A stretch of 64,000 nt of DNA from Alphaproteobacteria bacterium 46_93_T64. GTDB taxonomy: Bacteria; Pseudomonadota; Alphaproteobacteria; Sneathiellales; Sneathiellaceae. The DNA is taken from NCBI GenBank assembly GCA_002163135.1, contig MAAN01000009.1, forward strand, positions 62,001 to 126,000, given 5' to 3'. Both the position numbers and the translations under genes were made by a program. The notes under the pieces were generated by a model, which searched no databases, was not told where the DNA came from, and saw nothing but the letters and a program-made list of their open reading frames with translations. Shown here in pieces: positions 45,101 through 52,040 of this stretch (positions are counted from its first letter, which is position 1; each line of letters opens with the position of its first letter).

Positions 45101-45611
45101 GGTGGTCAAGTCACTGTTCAAATTCATGGCCTATAAAGACGAATATGAAGTGGCTCGCTTGTACACCGATACCGGCTTTATGGATAAAGTTGATCGTATG
45201 ATGGAGGGGGATTACCAAGTCAAATACCATCTGGCCCCGCCTCTGTTTGCAAAAAAAGATCCCAACACTGGTGAGCTTAAAAAAGCTGAATATGGACCTT
45301 GGGTGAAGAAAGCATTTGAAATTCTACCACGGTTTAAGTTTCTTCGCGGAACTGCATTTGATCCTTTCGGGTACCTGGCAGAACGCAAAGAAGAACGTCA
45401 GTTGATCAAACAGTTTGAACAGACGTTATCTATCATCATTGATAATTTAAACAGCGACACGTACCCACTTGCCGTAGAAATCGCTGAACTTCCTATGAAG
45501 GTTCGGGGCTATGGCCATGTAAAAGACAAAGCGATAAAGCACTATCAAAGTCAACATCAACACCTAATGACAATGTTCAAAACTCCCGCACCTAAATCGC
45601 AAGCTGCATAG
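42144..45611 (+). CDS. Indolepyruvate:ferredoxin oxidoreductase, fused alpha-beta form
   Basis: The 1155-residue protein fuses the TPP-binding and gamma-type subunits of 2-oxoacid:ferredoxin oxidoreductases, as in the aerobic fused enzymes. The N-terminal domain has RGSPLGGYDQALW; the TPP part has LGDGTYHHSGLLAIRQA; an iron-sulfur segment reads CEGCGDCSVKSNC; and the C-terminal domain begins ITGIGGTGVVTIGALM. The enzyme oxidises aryl pyruvates to acyl-CoA and feeds reduced ferredoxin. The ATG has GGAG eight bases upstream, and a strong terminator follows. The acyl acceptor ligase is not adjacent. Confidence 0.95.
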   Translation: MPLANVSLDDKYLLEKGRVFLTGIQALVRLPLMLKARDRAAGLNTAGFISGYRGSPLGGYDQALWKIKPLLKENDIHFEPGINEDLAATAVWGSQQLNMYEGANYDGVFGIWYGKGPGVDRTGDVFRHANSNGTSKFGGVLALAGDDHGIVSSTVAHQSEHGFMGWMMPVLHPASVQEVLDYGLLGIAMSRFSGLWVGFKCVSETIEGGASVYVDPDRIQIKYPDIQLPEGGLNIRGNDNRFDQEVRLNEHKIYAARAFARANNLDKIVMDSPKRRFGIVTTGKAYLDVRQALRDLGIDDSQAADIGLTVYKVGMPWPLDPQGVRNFAEGLEEVLVVEEKRALVENQMKEQLYNWDTGVRPRIIGEFDDEGEHILPSAGELTPARVARVIAARIRRFHTSEQIEDRLTFLDRKEKQLDQSPAKISRTPFYCSGCPHNRSTVVPEGSRAVAGIGCHFMVTWMDRNTNEFTQMGGEGVPWVGQQHFTKEKHIFANLGDGTYHHSGLLAIRQAIAAKANITYKILYNDAVAMTGGQPLDTQLTPWQIAQQVAGEGAVAIRVVSDEPNKYPSNIEWPKGTTFHHRDDLDFIQKSMREIGGVSVLIFDQTCAAEKRRRRKRGTFPDPAKRVMINDLVCEGCGDCSVKSNCISVEPLETEFGRKRSINQSSCNKDFSCVNGFCPSFVTIEGGALRKPAKSSKDDPAAGLPMPVIKEITQPYRILITGIGGTGVVTIGALMSMAAHLEGKGVSVLDQAGLAQKGGAVTSHIHIAPTPEDINAVRIPAGRADLLIGCDMVVAGSYDSLAKLDVGIAKAVVNAHPAPTMDFTLNPDAPFPVQSTLDHIQAAVGKEDCHLINASNIATTLMGDAIATNLFMLGYAFQMGFVPLSMDALMKAIELNGVAIEANKKAFSWGRAMANDPDSVIAEVANLSGPKGFMKPSDDLDEMIARRKQFLIDYQDAAYARRYESLINKIKAKEAEVVKGSDTLSKAVVKSLFKFMAYKDEYEVARLYTDTGFMDKVDRMMEGDYQVKYHLAPPLFAKKDPNTGELKKAEYGPWVKKAFEILPRFKFLRGTAFDPFGYLAERKEERQLIKQFEQTLSIIIDNLNSDTYPLAVEIAELPMKVRGYGHVKDKAIKHYQSQHQHLMTMFKTPAPKSQAA

Positions 45612-45621
45612 TAATAAATAC

Positions 45622-45657
45622 TGCCAATTGGTTCTGGAATATGGGAACCAATTGGCA
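45622..45657 (+). terminator. Long-stem hairpin after the fused oxidoreductase gene
   Basis: TGCCAATTGGTTC (45622-45634) pairs perfectly with GAACCAATTGGCA (45645-45657), a 13-base stem around a ten-base loop, followed by CTTTCC. It lies ten bases after the stop codon, so it ends or stabilises the transcript, although the T tract is poor. Confidence 0.65.
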
Positions 45658-45706
45658 CTTTCCTGCTCCTGAAACACCTATTAGATTGGGTTTAAAGGAG
45701 ATATAA

Positions 45707-45919
45707 ATGCTATTATTAAAAACAGAATGTGAGACATGTCATGCACCGCTTCCAAACAGCGGACCTGATGCATACATCTGTACTATTGAATGCACTTTTT
45801 GCGAAAGTTGTACTGAAGAAACGCACAAAGGCTTTTGTCCTAACTGCAAGGGGAATTTGGTCTTAAGGCCAACAAGGCCTCAAAAATTTATTGAGAAATA
45901 TCCGCAGCGCGACGAATAG
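45707..45919 (+). CDS. DUF1272 zinc-ribbon-like protein
   Basis: The 70-residue protein has four Cys pairs: CETCHAPLP, CTIECTFCESC, then FCPNCKGNLVLRPTRP. This is the DUF1272 pattern, a small presumed zinc-binding protein family of unknown function. The start ATG has AAAGGAGA nearby. Its 3' end overlaps the convergent gene below by 32 bases. Confidence 0.9.
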   Translation: MLLLKTECETCHAPLPNSGPDAYICTIECTFCESCTEETHKGFCPNCKGNLVLRPTRPQKFIEKYPQRDE

Positions 45920-46232
45920 ATTTTCGACCTGAAACTCGTTTTCGTTTTTTAACCGGTTTTTTCTTTCTATTAGGATAATTGGTTTTTTCTTCACGATCGA
46001 ACAAAGGTGCAAGTCCTGATGTCAATGTCCGGATAAGTAAAGCGGCTTCCATGTTCATTTCGATTTTGTCGGTATCGCCTTCAGCTGCATCTTCATGACG
46101 GCGTGCTGCAGCTTTCAAGATGCGCTTGACTTCGCGCTCGGACAGTATGCCTTTGATTACCATCTCTTGAAGCAATAGCTCGATAATCGTTAGGGCAGCA
46201 AAGCCGGTTCTTTCAACTGAAAAACGCTGCAT
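45888..46232 (-). CDS. Small protein with basic C-terminal tail, unknown function
   Basis: I do not recognise this 114-residue protein. The N-terminal half is helical (ALTIIELLLQEMVIKGILSE, EREVKRILKAAARRHED) and the C-terminal half is Lys/Arg-rich (NRKKKPVKKRKRVSGRKSI), which suggests nucleic acid or membrane binding. It overlaps the end of the convergent DUF1272 gene by 32 bases. The ATG at 46232 is the only good start. Confidence 0.65.
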   Translation of the reverse strand: MQRFSVERTGFAALTIIELLLQEMVIKGILSEREVKRILKAAARRHEDAAEGDTDKIEMNMEAALLIRTLTSGLAPLFDREEKTNYPNRKKKPVKKRKRVSGRKSIRRAADISQ

Positions 46233-46248
46233 TTTTCCTCACAAAAAA

Positions 46249-46276
46249 GGCTGTGCCATCTCATGATGACACAGCC
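46249..46276 (-). terminator. Rho-independent terminator of the hydroxyacyl-CoA dehydrogenase gene
   Basis: GGCTGTG (46249-46255) pairs with CACAGCC (46270-46276), extended by ATCxxxxGAT pairing inside. On the minus strand the stem is followed by a T run (the A run at 46243-46248). It lies 36 bases after the stop codon at 46313. Confidence 0.82.
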
Positions 46277-46312
46277 CTTTTCACTTAATACGTGCAGAAG
46301 GAATTTCAAGTA

Positions 46313-47629
46313 CTATTCAGCAGGAACAGCTTCCCATGTTCCTTGGCGAGTTAGATACTCTGTTCCATCGTTTCTATAGAACGTGTCCGCACCGGTTTCT
46401 TTCAGTACTTTAAGCATCGCCGGCACCGGTTCCCCTGCGGTCTCTAGCTTAGCGATAACTTTAGCTGGTGATAGTTGGTCCAAAAGTTCAAACGGACCTT
46501 TTGCCCAGCCAAATCCCCACCGCATGGCACGGTCGATATTTACGATGTCATCTGCAATTTCCGGGACAAGATCAGCCGCATAAAGAAGCGTTCCACCCAT
46601 GATATCCCATACAAGCTTACCGCGTTCATCATCGGCAAAAAATACAGTTTCTGTATTTCCATGCACGTCCTCTAACGAGATACGGTCTGCAGAACGCCAG
46701 GTCTCGTTTGTCAGATCAAAGATTTCTTTTGTCTTGGTTCCGTCTTCCGCGATATTCAGACGATAAAAGCCGCCTTTTGCCTTCCGGCCCAGTTGACCGC
46801 GTTCAAGCATTGCCTGCTCTACTTTTGGGAAACACGTGAAAGCGCGTCCAACGTCTACATCAGGTAAATTGACGTTCAAATTCTTGCCAACGAGATCCAT
46901 GATATCCAACCCGATCAGGTCAATCAGACCATACAAACCGGTCGGCGGCAATCCAACAGGCTTGCTGAGCAATGCATCTACCTGTTCCATGGTCATCCCG
47001 TTTTGTAGCGCGGCACCAGCTTTATGCAAGCCTGAAAGCATGAAAAAACAGCCGATACGATTACCGATGAAATTCACCGTATCTTTCGCATAGACCACAC
47101 CTTTACCTAGCTTATTTCCGCAGAAATCAGCAAGGGCATCGGTCACGTCTTCGGTAGTATCTGCACTTGGAATAAGCTCCATTAAACGCATAATTTTCAC
47201 TGGATTGAAGAAATGCGTCACTACAATGTCTTTACGAAGACGTTCTGGCATACCGTCAGCAATATCTTTAAGCGGAATACCAGACGTGTTTGTAGAGACG
47301 ACTGAACCATCACGGCGCAATGGTTCAAGTTTCGCGAAAAGATCACGTTTTACCGTAACATCTTCAACAATGGCTTCACAGATCCAGTCATAATCCGCAA
47401 TTTTGCCCAAATCGGTTTCAAAACTGCCGAGGGAAATTCGATCGGCAGAAGTCGGATCTTCGAATGCAGGAGGACGAATATTCTTCATCCGGTCCAAAGA
47501 AGCCTCCGCAGCTTCCATCGTTACATCAAGCAACAGAACATTTGCGCCTGCGTCAGCAGAAGCCGCCGCGATCCCTAAACCCATTGTTCCGCCGCCAAGC
47601 ACGGCAACTGATTTAACTTCTCTCGTCAT
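46313..47629 (-). CDS. 3-hydroxyacyl-CoA dehydrogenase
   Basis: The 438-residue protein oxidises 3-hydroxyacyl-CoA to the 3-keto form with NAD. The Rossmann start is SVAVLGGGTMGLGIAAASAD; then VVSTNTSGIPLKDIADG, VVTHFFNPVKIMRLMELIP with the catalytic histidine region, and KDTVNFIGNRIGCFF. The C-terminal dehydrogenase domain is duplicated (NIDRAMRWGFGWAKGPFELLD). It lacks an enoyl-CoA hydratase domain, unlike FadJ/FadB fusions. The ATG at 47629 has GAGGAA five bases upstream; an upstream frame to 47683 is less likely. Confidence 0.94.
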   Translation of the reverse strand: MTREVKSVAVLGGGTMGLGIAAASADAGANVLLLDVTMEAAEASLDRMKNIRPPAFEDPTSADRISLGSFETDLGKIADYDWICEAIVEDVTVKRDLFAKLEPLRRDGSVVSTNTSGIPLKDIADGMPERLRKDIVVTHFFNPVKIMRLMELIPSADTTEDVTDALADFCGNKLGKGVVYAKDTVNFIGNRIGCFFMLSGLHKAGAALQNGMTMEQVDALLSKPVGLPPTGLYGLIDLIGLDIMDLVGKNLNVNLPDVDVGRAFTCFPKVEQAMLERGQLGRKAKGGFYRLNIAEDGTKTKEIFDLTNETWRSADRISLEDVHGNTETVFFADDERGKLVWDIMGGTLLYAADLVPEIADDIVNIDRAMRWGFGWAKGPFELLDQLSPAKVIAKLETAGEPVPAMLKVLKETGADTFYRNDGTEYLTRQGTWEAVPAE

Positions 47630-47745
47630 CACAATTCCTCGGTTACAAACTGCTATCCAGCAATTACTCAGTTTCTCTCTCATCAGTTACCATTTGACGC
47701 CAAACAATTAAACTGAAAAGTAACAGAGAGAAGTTCAAAACATCC

Positions 47746-48162
47746 CTAATTGGCTGTCTTTTTCCTCACCACACTGAAGGTTGCGCTCGCACGTGCGATT
47801 AATCGATCATTTGCTTTGACAATGCATTGAGCAAAGCAAAGCCGACCACCAGCCTTTAACACTTCAGCATCAAACAACAGCCACTCTCCGATTTCCCCTG
47901 ACGAAATAAAGTCCGTAACAAGGGAGGCCGTTACTAACCGTGCGCCATCTCCAAGTGCAACACCGCACGTAATCCCCATTGTGTTGTCTGACAAAGCCGC
48001 GATTAAACCGCCGTGAACGAACCCTCTGCTATTGGTGTGCGGGGGTGCGATGGTAAGACCCAATTGTACGCGATCCGGGAGTATGTTGGAGTAAATTGGT
48101 TCCCACGGAGCAGTAAAGTCACTTTTTCTAAAATGCGGTTTAAAACCATTTGGTATTTGCAT
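47746..48162 (-). CDS. PaaI/hotdog-fold thioesterase, divergent from TetR gene
   Basis: The 138-residue protein carries a hotdog domain, HTNSRGFVHGGLIAALSDNTMG, with the conserved HGG and an aspartate in the helix, and LVTASLVTDFISSGEIGEW. It probably hydrolyses acyl-CoA. It is divergent from a TetR regulator over a short region that holds a TAGAC-CA-GTCTA palindrome, so it is the probable repression target. No strong ribosome binding site is seen for the ATG at 48162. Confidence 0.86.
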   Translation of the reverse strand: MQIPNGFKPHFRKSDFTAPWEPIYSNILPDRVQLGLTIAPPHTNSRGFVHGGLIAALSDNTMGITCGVALGDGARLVTASLVTDFISSGEIGEWLLFDAEVLKAGGRLCFAQCIVKANDRLIARASATFSVVRKKTAN

Positions 48163-48193
48163 TGGAAGGACATCCTCATTATTATTTTATTTG

Positions 48194-48205
48194 TAGACCA
48201 GTCTA
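48194..48205. promoter_or_regulatory. Palindromic TetR-type operator, TAGAC-CA-GTCTA
   Basis: TAGAC at 48194-48198 and GTCTA at 48201-48205 form an inverted repeat with two bases between. Sites of this form are known for NemR-like TetR regulators. It sits between the thioesterase and TetR genes, 35 bases before the TetR start, and fits dual control by the adjacent regulator. Confidence 0.7.
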
Positions 48206-48239
48206 TATAATAATTTATTTCGAACAACGGCAATTATTG

Positions 48240-48806
48240 ATGAGCACAAAACCCAACCACAAACGGAAAATAATTCAGAGTGCAATTCGGCTGTTTAGAA
48301 GAAAAGGGTATTCAGCAACTGGGCTCAACGAAATTTTGAAAAGTAGTGGCGCCCCAAAAGGCTCCCTTTACTACTATTTCCCACATGGTAAGGAAGAACT
48401 AGGCGCTGCCGCCGTTAAAGCAGCTTCAGAAACAGTTTTAAAAACGCTTGAAGAATTGGAGCTGAATTCAGAAAATGGTCAGGACTTCTTCAGTCGCTAT
48501 TGCCATATGGTTGCCTACTGGATTACCGCTTCGGGCTATAGTGAAGGATGCCCCATCACAACGACACTGCTCGAAATGTCCTCAATCTCCCCCAAAATCG
48601 AAAAAGCAGGAAGCATGGGATTTTCGTTGTGGAAAGATGTTTTCACCCGAGTATTACTGAAAGACGGCCTGTCAAAAGAGGAGGCCATTGAGATAAGCTT
48701 GACGCTCCTCTCTTCTATTCAGGGCGCTATTTTACTCTCACGCGTTTCTCGTAACACTGACGCCCTTAAAGCTGTCGGGAAACACTGCTACCAATCACAC
48801 AAATAA
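48240..48806 (+). CDS. TetR family regulator, NemR/YcdC-like
   Basis: The 188-residue protein has the helix-turn-helix GYSATGLNEILKSSGAPKGS then LYYYFPHGKEEL, as in the NemR/AcrR-like group that senses quinones and other electrophiles. The C-terminal half has a conserved cysteine in SGYSEGCPITTTLLE, the position where NemR-type regulators sense thiol-reactive compounds. An upstream frame to 48150 would overlap the operator and the divergent thioesterase; the ATG at 48240 is preferred. Confidence 0.9.
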   Translation: MSTKPNHKRKIIQSAIRLFRRKGYSATGLNEILKSSGAPKGSLYYYFPHGKEELGAAAVKAASETVLKTLEELELNSENGQDFFSRYCHMVAYWITASGYSEGCPITTTLLEMSSISPKIEKAGSMGFSLWKDVFTRVLLKDGLSKEEAIEISLTLLSSIQGAILLSRVSRNTDALKAVGKHCYQSHK

Positions 48807-48808
48807 AA

Positions 48809-48844
48809 AAACGCAGTTACACGACCGCAAAAAGAGCTGCGTTT
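48809..48844 (-). terminator. Terminator of the 48.9 kb gene
   Basis: AAACGCAG (48809-48816) pairs with CTGCGTTT (48837-48844) across a 20-base loop. On the minus strand it is followed by a T run and lies 26 bases after the stop codon of the gene ending at 48871. Confidence 0.7.
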
Positions 48845-48870
48845 CCAATTGTCGATTCCACGTATTGAGA

Positions 48871-49272
48871 TTAAGCGTCGAGTGACAACGCAAAATCTTT
48901 GATGACTTCTTCAGTGATCTTAGAAGTAGGAAATTCTTCTTTGACCTTAATTAGAATTTCACTAGCATCTAGCCCATCGGCGTGATGCTCCATAATCATT
49001 CTTTGAATTTTCTCACGCTGAGGCTTCGTTTTGGCAACAGCGATACGAACTGAGGCATCTTTGGCTTCAAGAAGCTTCTGAAGAGCCACCATTTTCTGTG
49101 AATGGTTTGGCAGCTGATCTACCAATGAATGTGCCAGTTTATTGAATGGCTTACTGACATTCTGAAGACCTTCTGGAAGATGTTGAAAGTCAAAAAATGA
49201 CAACATGTCTTCGTAAGGTGCACGTGCGATTGCAGCTTGACGTTTTGCAATATCTTCAGGTTTCTTCGCCAT
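48871..49272 (-). CDS. Unknown protein with a possible Acb2/Tad1-type hairpin
   Basis: The 133-residue protein begins MAKKPEDIAKRQAAIARAPY. Its middle part, PFNKLAHSLVDQLPNHSQKM, then VALQKLLEAKDASVRIAVA, has the LAxxIVxxLP...ALxKLLEAKDAxVRA pattern that I associate with Acb2/Tad1 hairpin proteins, which are best known as phage sponges that bind cyclic nucleotides made by CBASS. A C-terminal tail (about 50 residues) is added. No phage genes are nearby, so it may be a domesticated or unrelated protein. The match is from memory and tentative. The ATG has TAGGAGA upstream. Confidence 0.55.
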   Translation of the reverse strand: MAKKPEDIAKRQAAIARAPYEDMLSFFDFQHLPEGLQNVSKPFNKLAHSLVDQLPNHSQKMVALQKLLEAKDASVRIAVAKTKPQREKIQRMIMEHHADGLDASEILIKVKEEFPTSKITEEVIKDFALSLDA

Positions 49273-49465
49273 AAACTAGTCTCCTAAAATATACGTCTGA
49301 TATATCAACAAACGTTTTACGGTCAAAATATTCTCACAGATCACGATACTACGCCCAAAGTTTGACTAAATTCTTAATCAAATTTGCAAATAGCAAAAAA
49401 ATTACCTCACTCTTTTCGGCTACCTTTCCATGCAGCCCAAGCAAACCGTTAGGGACACTTACCGC

Positions 49466-50062
49466 TCAAGGTAAATGTGGTTGTACAGTCGCATTAGCAC
49501 GGCGAGCGAATTCATCCTTTTGCCCGACTGGTGCGATATAATGAATTATATCTTCGGCTGTTTGCCAGTCTGTTTTTCTAGCGATTGCCCATGCGGCTAG
49601 ATAATGCGAGGCAAGACATCCCCCCGCAGTTGCAACGTTACCAGTAACGTGCAAAGGCTGTTCGCTTATTATGAGACCTTTTTCAATAAGGCTCGGGGCC
49701 GTCATCGTATCCGTGGATACGGCACTCTTTAACAAATCCAACTGCTGTAAAATCAACGCACCAGAGCATTGAGAACCGATGAGTTGCCAACTTGGGTCTA
49801 ATGAAAATGTGTTTAAAAAATCAGGATTATTCGCATATTCGGCAGTTTTCATACCACTTCCGAAAAGAACAATATCTGCGTCATTTGCATAGCTTAAGGG
49901 TTGCTGTGCGAAAATTTTAACGCCGTTCATCGACGTGACCGTTTCTGTCGGACAACAGATCTGTACTGTCCAACCATCTAACCGAACACGTCCAAAGATA
50001 GCCATTGCGACGAAGCTGTCGAGTTCGTTAAAGGCATCAAGTGTAATGATTGCAATTTTCAA
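49466..50062 (-). CDS. DJ-1/PfpI family protein
   Basis: The 198-residue protein has the class I glutamine amidotransferase-like fold: IAIITLDAFNELDSFVAM, the nucleophile region IGSQCSGALILQQLDLL with the cysteine in the elbow, and VTGNVATAGGCLASHYL. Members act as chaperones, isonitrile hydratases or regulators, so the role is not determined. The start is TTG at 50062 (AAGGGAGA upstream), because the nearest ATG is out of frame. It is a single gene after a terminator. Confidence 0.88.
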   Translation of the reverse strand: MKIAIITLDAFNELDSFVAMAIFGRVRLDGWTVQICCPTETVTSMNGVKIFAQQPLSYANDADIVLFGSGMKTAEYANNPDFLNTFSLDPSWQLIGSQCSGALILQQLDLLKSAVSTDTMTAPSLIEKGLIISEQPLHVTGNVATAGGCLASHYLAAWAIARKTDWQTAEDIIHYIAPVGQKDEFARRANATVQPHLP

Positions 50063-50082
50063 ACGACATCTCCCTTAAAAAA

Positions 50083-50114
50083 ACAGGGCGGGTTCTCATA
50101 AGATCCCACCCTGT
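50083..50114 (-). terminator. Rho-independent terminator after gapR
   Basis: ACAGGGCGGG (50083-50092) pairs with CCCACCCTGT (50105-50114) with one wobble pair, and on the minus strand is followed by a run of seven T. It separates gapR from the DJ-1/PfpI gene. Confidence 0.85.
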
Positions 50115-50133
50115 CATTTCATGTTCAGAAAAC

Positions 50134-50445
50134 TTAAAAGGCATCGCCTTCAGGTGAGATTTCATTTGCCTCAAGATCTGCTTCTGACGGTGCAATATCG
50201 TCAAGCATACCCAAAGCGTGCTTATACAGATCGATCATATATTCTTGTTCTTGATATTCAGCTTTGTCCATTTTGCGAAACTTTAAGATTGCGCGCATAG
50301 CCTTCACGTCAAATCCTGTGCCTTTTGCTTCCGCAAAAACTTCCTTCAAATCCTCAGAAAGGGATTTCTTTTCTTCTTCCAAGCGTTCGATACGCTCGAT
50401 ATAGGACAGTAGATGATCTGCTGCAACGCCGCCAACATCAGCCAT
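50134..50445 (-). CDS. gapR: Nucleoid-associated protein GapR (DUF2312)
   Basis: The 103-residue protein shows IERIERLEEEKKSLSEDLKE and GFDVKAMRAILKFRK, the GapR/DUF2312 hallmark. GapR binds overtwisted DNA in front of polymerases and helps topoisomerases, and is essential in Caulobacter. The C-terminus is acidic here (APSEADLEANEISPEGD), longer than in Caulobacter GapR. The terminator just downstream ends its own transcript. Confidence 0.94.
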   Translation of the reverse strand: MADVGGVAADHLLSYIERIERLEEEKKSLSEDLKEVFAEAKGTGFDVKAMRAILKFRKMDKAEYQEQEYMIDLYKHALGMLDDIAPSEADLEANEISPEGDAF

Positions 50446-50496
50446 AATTTACCTCATATTTAATCTGGGTTAGTGTCGAATTTTGAATATTAATAT

Positions 50497-51567
50497 TTAT
50501 TTTGCTACTGATTTTCCGACAGAACCTAATTCGGCAAATGCCTGATCAAGTCGTTCAATCATTGTCTCTTCACCGCGACGCAGCCATTTTCTGGGGTCGT
50601 AGAATTTCTTCAAAGGCTGGTCTGTTTCCGGGTGGATTTGATGTAAGAATGCCATCGAATTTTCTGTCACGAACTCACCAACACCTTTGGAAAACGCAAA
50701 TTGTGTGTCGGTATCAATGTTCATTTTGAACACGCCATAGTCGATTGCTTCTTTGATATTTTCTGCAGAAGAGCCTGATCCACCGTGGAACACGAGATCC
50801 AATGGTTTCTCAGATGACAGGCCGTGTGTGGCACTCACAAGTTTCTGGGATGCCTCCAAAATTTCTGGTCGAAGAACAACATTCCCAGGTTTGTAGACAC
50901 CATGAACATTACCAAATGACGCTGCGACAGAAAAATGTCCGATTGGGTTCAGACGATCATAAGCTTCCAGAACGTCTTCCGGCTGTGTGTAAAGTTTGCT
51001 GTTGTCGATTGTATCAACATCACTACCAACACCATCTTCTTCACCGCCCGTGATTCCAAGCTCGATCTCAATGCTCATGTCCAGATCAACAACACGCTTT
51101 AGAAGCCTTGCAGATTCAGAAAGGTTCTCATCCAAAGGTTCCTCTGACAGATCGACCATGTGAGAACTGAAAAGCGGGACACCAAATTTCTTTTTATGAT
51201 CTTCACCGCGATCGATGAGCGCATCAATCCAAGGGATAAGTTTCCGGTTTGCATGATCTGTATGCAGAACAACACAAATACCATAATGTTTCGCCAGCAA
51301 ATGAACATGCTGGGCAGCAGAGACCGCACCTAAAATCATAGCTTCTGCCGCATCAAGGCCTTTGCCTGCATAGAAACTCGCACCACCGTTAGACAATTGA
51401 ATAATAACATCGGAGCGGTTTTTTGCAGCAGCTTCCATGACAGCATTGATTGAGTCTGTTCCCACGACATTTACGGCAGGAAGAGCATAACCACCCGCCT
51501 TACATTCGCTAATTAGTTTCCGGTATTCTTCACCAAAAACAACACCTGCTGGTAGTTGATTTGTCAA
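50497..51567 (-). CDS. fba: Class II fructose-1,6-bisphosphate aldolase
   Basis: The 356-residue enzyme reversibly splits fructose-1,6-bisphosphate with zinc. Class IIA motifs: YALPAVNVVGTDSINAVMEA, VVLHTDHANR with zinc histidine, SIEIELGITGGEEDGVG, FGNVHGVYKPGNVVL and DLVFHGGSGSS. The start is TTG at 51567, with AAGGG seven bases upstream; the size and N-terminus then agree with E. coli FbaA. A frame further upstream to 51684 has no matching residues. It lies downstream of the DUF1244 gene, with about 150 bases between. Confidence 0.95.
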   Translation of the reverse strand: MTNQLPAGVVFGEEYRKLISECKAGGYALPAVNVVGTDSINAVMEAAAKNRSDVIIQLSNGGASFYAGKGLDAAEAMILGAVSAAQHVHLLAKHYGICVVLHTDHANRKLIPWIDALIDRGEDHKKKFGVPLFSSHMVDLSEEPLDENLSESARLLKRVVDLDMSIEIELGITGGEEDGVGSDVDTIDNSKLYTQPEDVLEAYDRLNPIGHFSVAASFGNVHGVYKPGNVVLRPEILEASQKLVSATHGLSSEKPLDLVFHGGSGSSAENIKEAIDYGVFKMNIDTDTQFAFSKGVGEFVTENSMAFLHQIHPETDQPLKKFYDPRKWLRRGEETMIERLDQAFAELGSVGKSVAK

Positions 51568-51714
51568 TTGTAAGCCCTTTTTGTCATGCCGAGTATATGC
51601 ACAGTGAAACTGAGCATATACAATTACGTTGTTTGCTTGGATCAAAATCCTAAAAAAATATTGATGTGATTTACAGCCTTGCACATGTCCAAGTCAATCA
51701 CTGCACCAATATTG

Positions 51715-52011
51715 TTAGTCCTTCGGTTTATTTTCTTCAAAACCAGCCAATTGTTCCGCTGTTGCCTCGCTTTGATATTTTTCTTTCCATTCGGCATATG
51801 GCATTCCGTAAATGATCTCCTGCGACTGCGCCTTATCCATTTCAACGCCGCGCTCATTCGCGGCCTGCAGATACCATTTAGATAAGCAGTTACGGCAAAA
51901 ACCTGCAAGGTTCATCAGGTCAATGTTCTGAACATCTGTGCGTTCGCGAAAATGGTCCCGCATCCGACGATATGCTGCGGCTTCTAACTCAAGTGTTTTT
52001 TGATCTGTCAT
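51715..52011 (-). CDS. DUF1244 family protein
   Basis: The 98-residue protein reads MTDQKTLELEAAAYRRMRDH, with DLMNLAGFCRNCLSKWYLQA and MPYAEWKEKYQ, the DUF1244 hallmark. The family is a small helical protein of unknown function in alpha- and gammaproteobacteria; the CRNC pair is conserved. The ATG at 52011 has AGGTGG upstream and is preferred to a GTG at 52020. Confidence 0.9.
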   Translation of the reverse strand: MTDQKTLELEAAAYRRMRDHFRERTDVQNIDLMNLAGFCRNCLSKWYLQAANERGVEMDKAQSQEIIYGMPYAEWKEKYQSEATAEQLAGFEENKPKD

Positions 52012-52040
52012 CCCTACCACCTATTTTTATAACTATTGCC

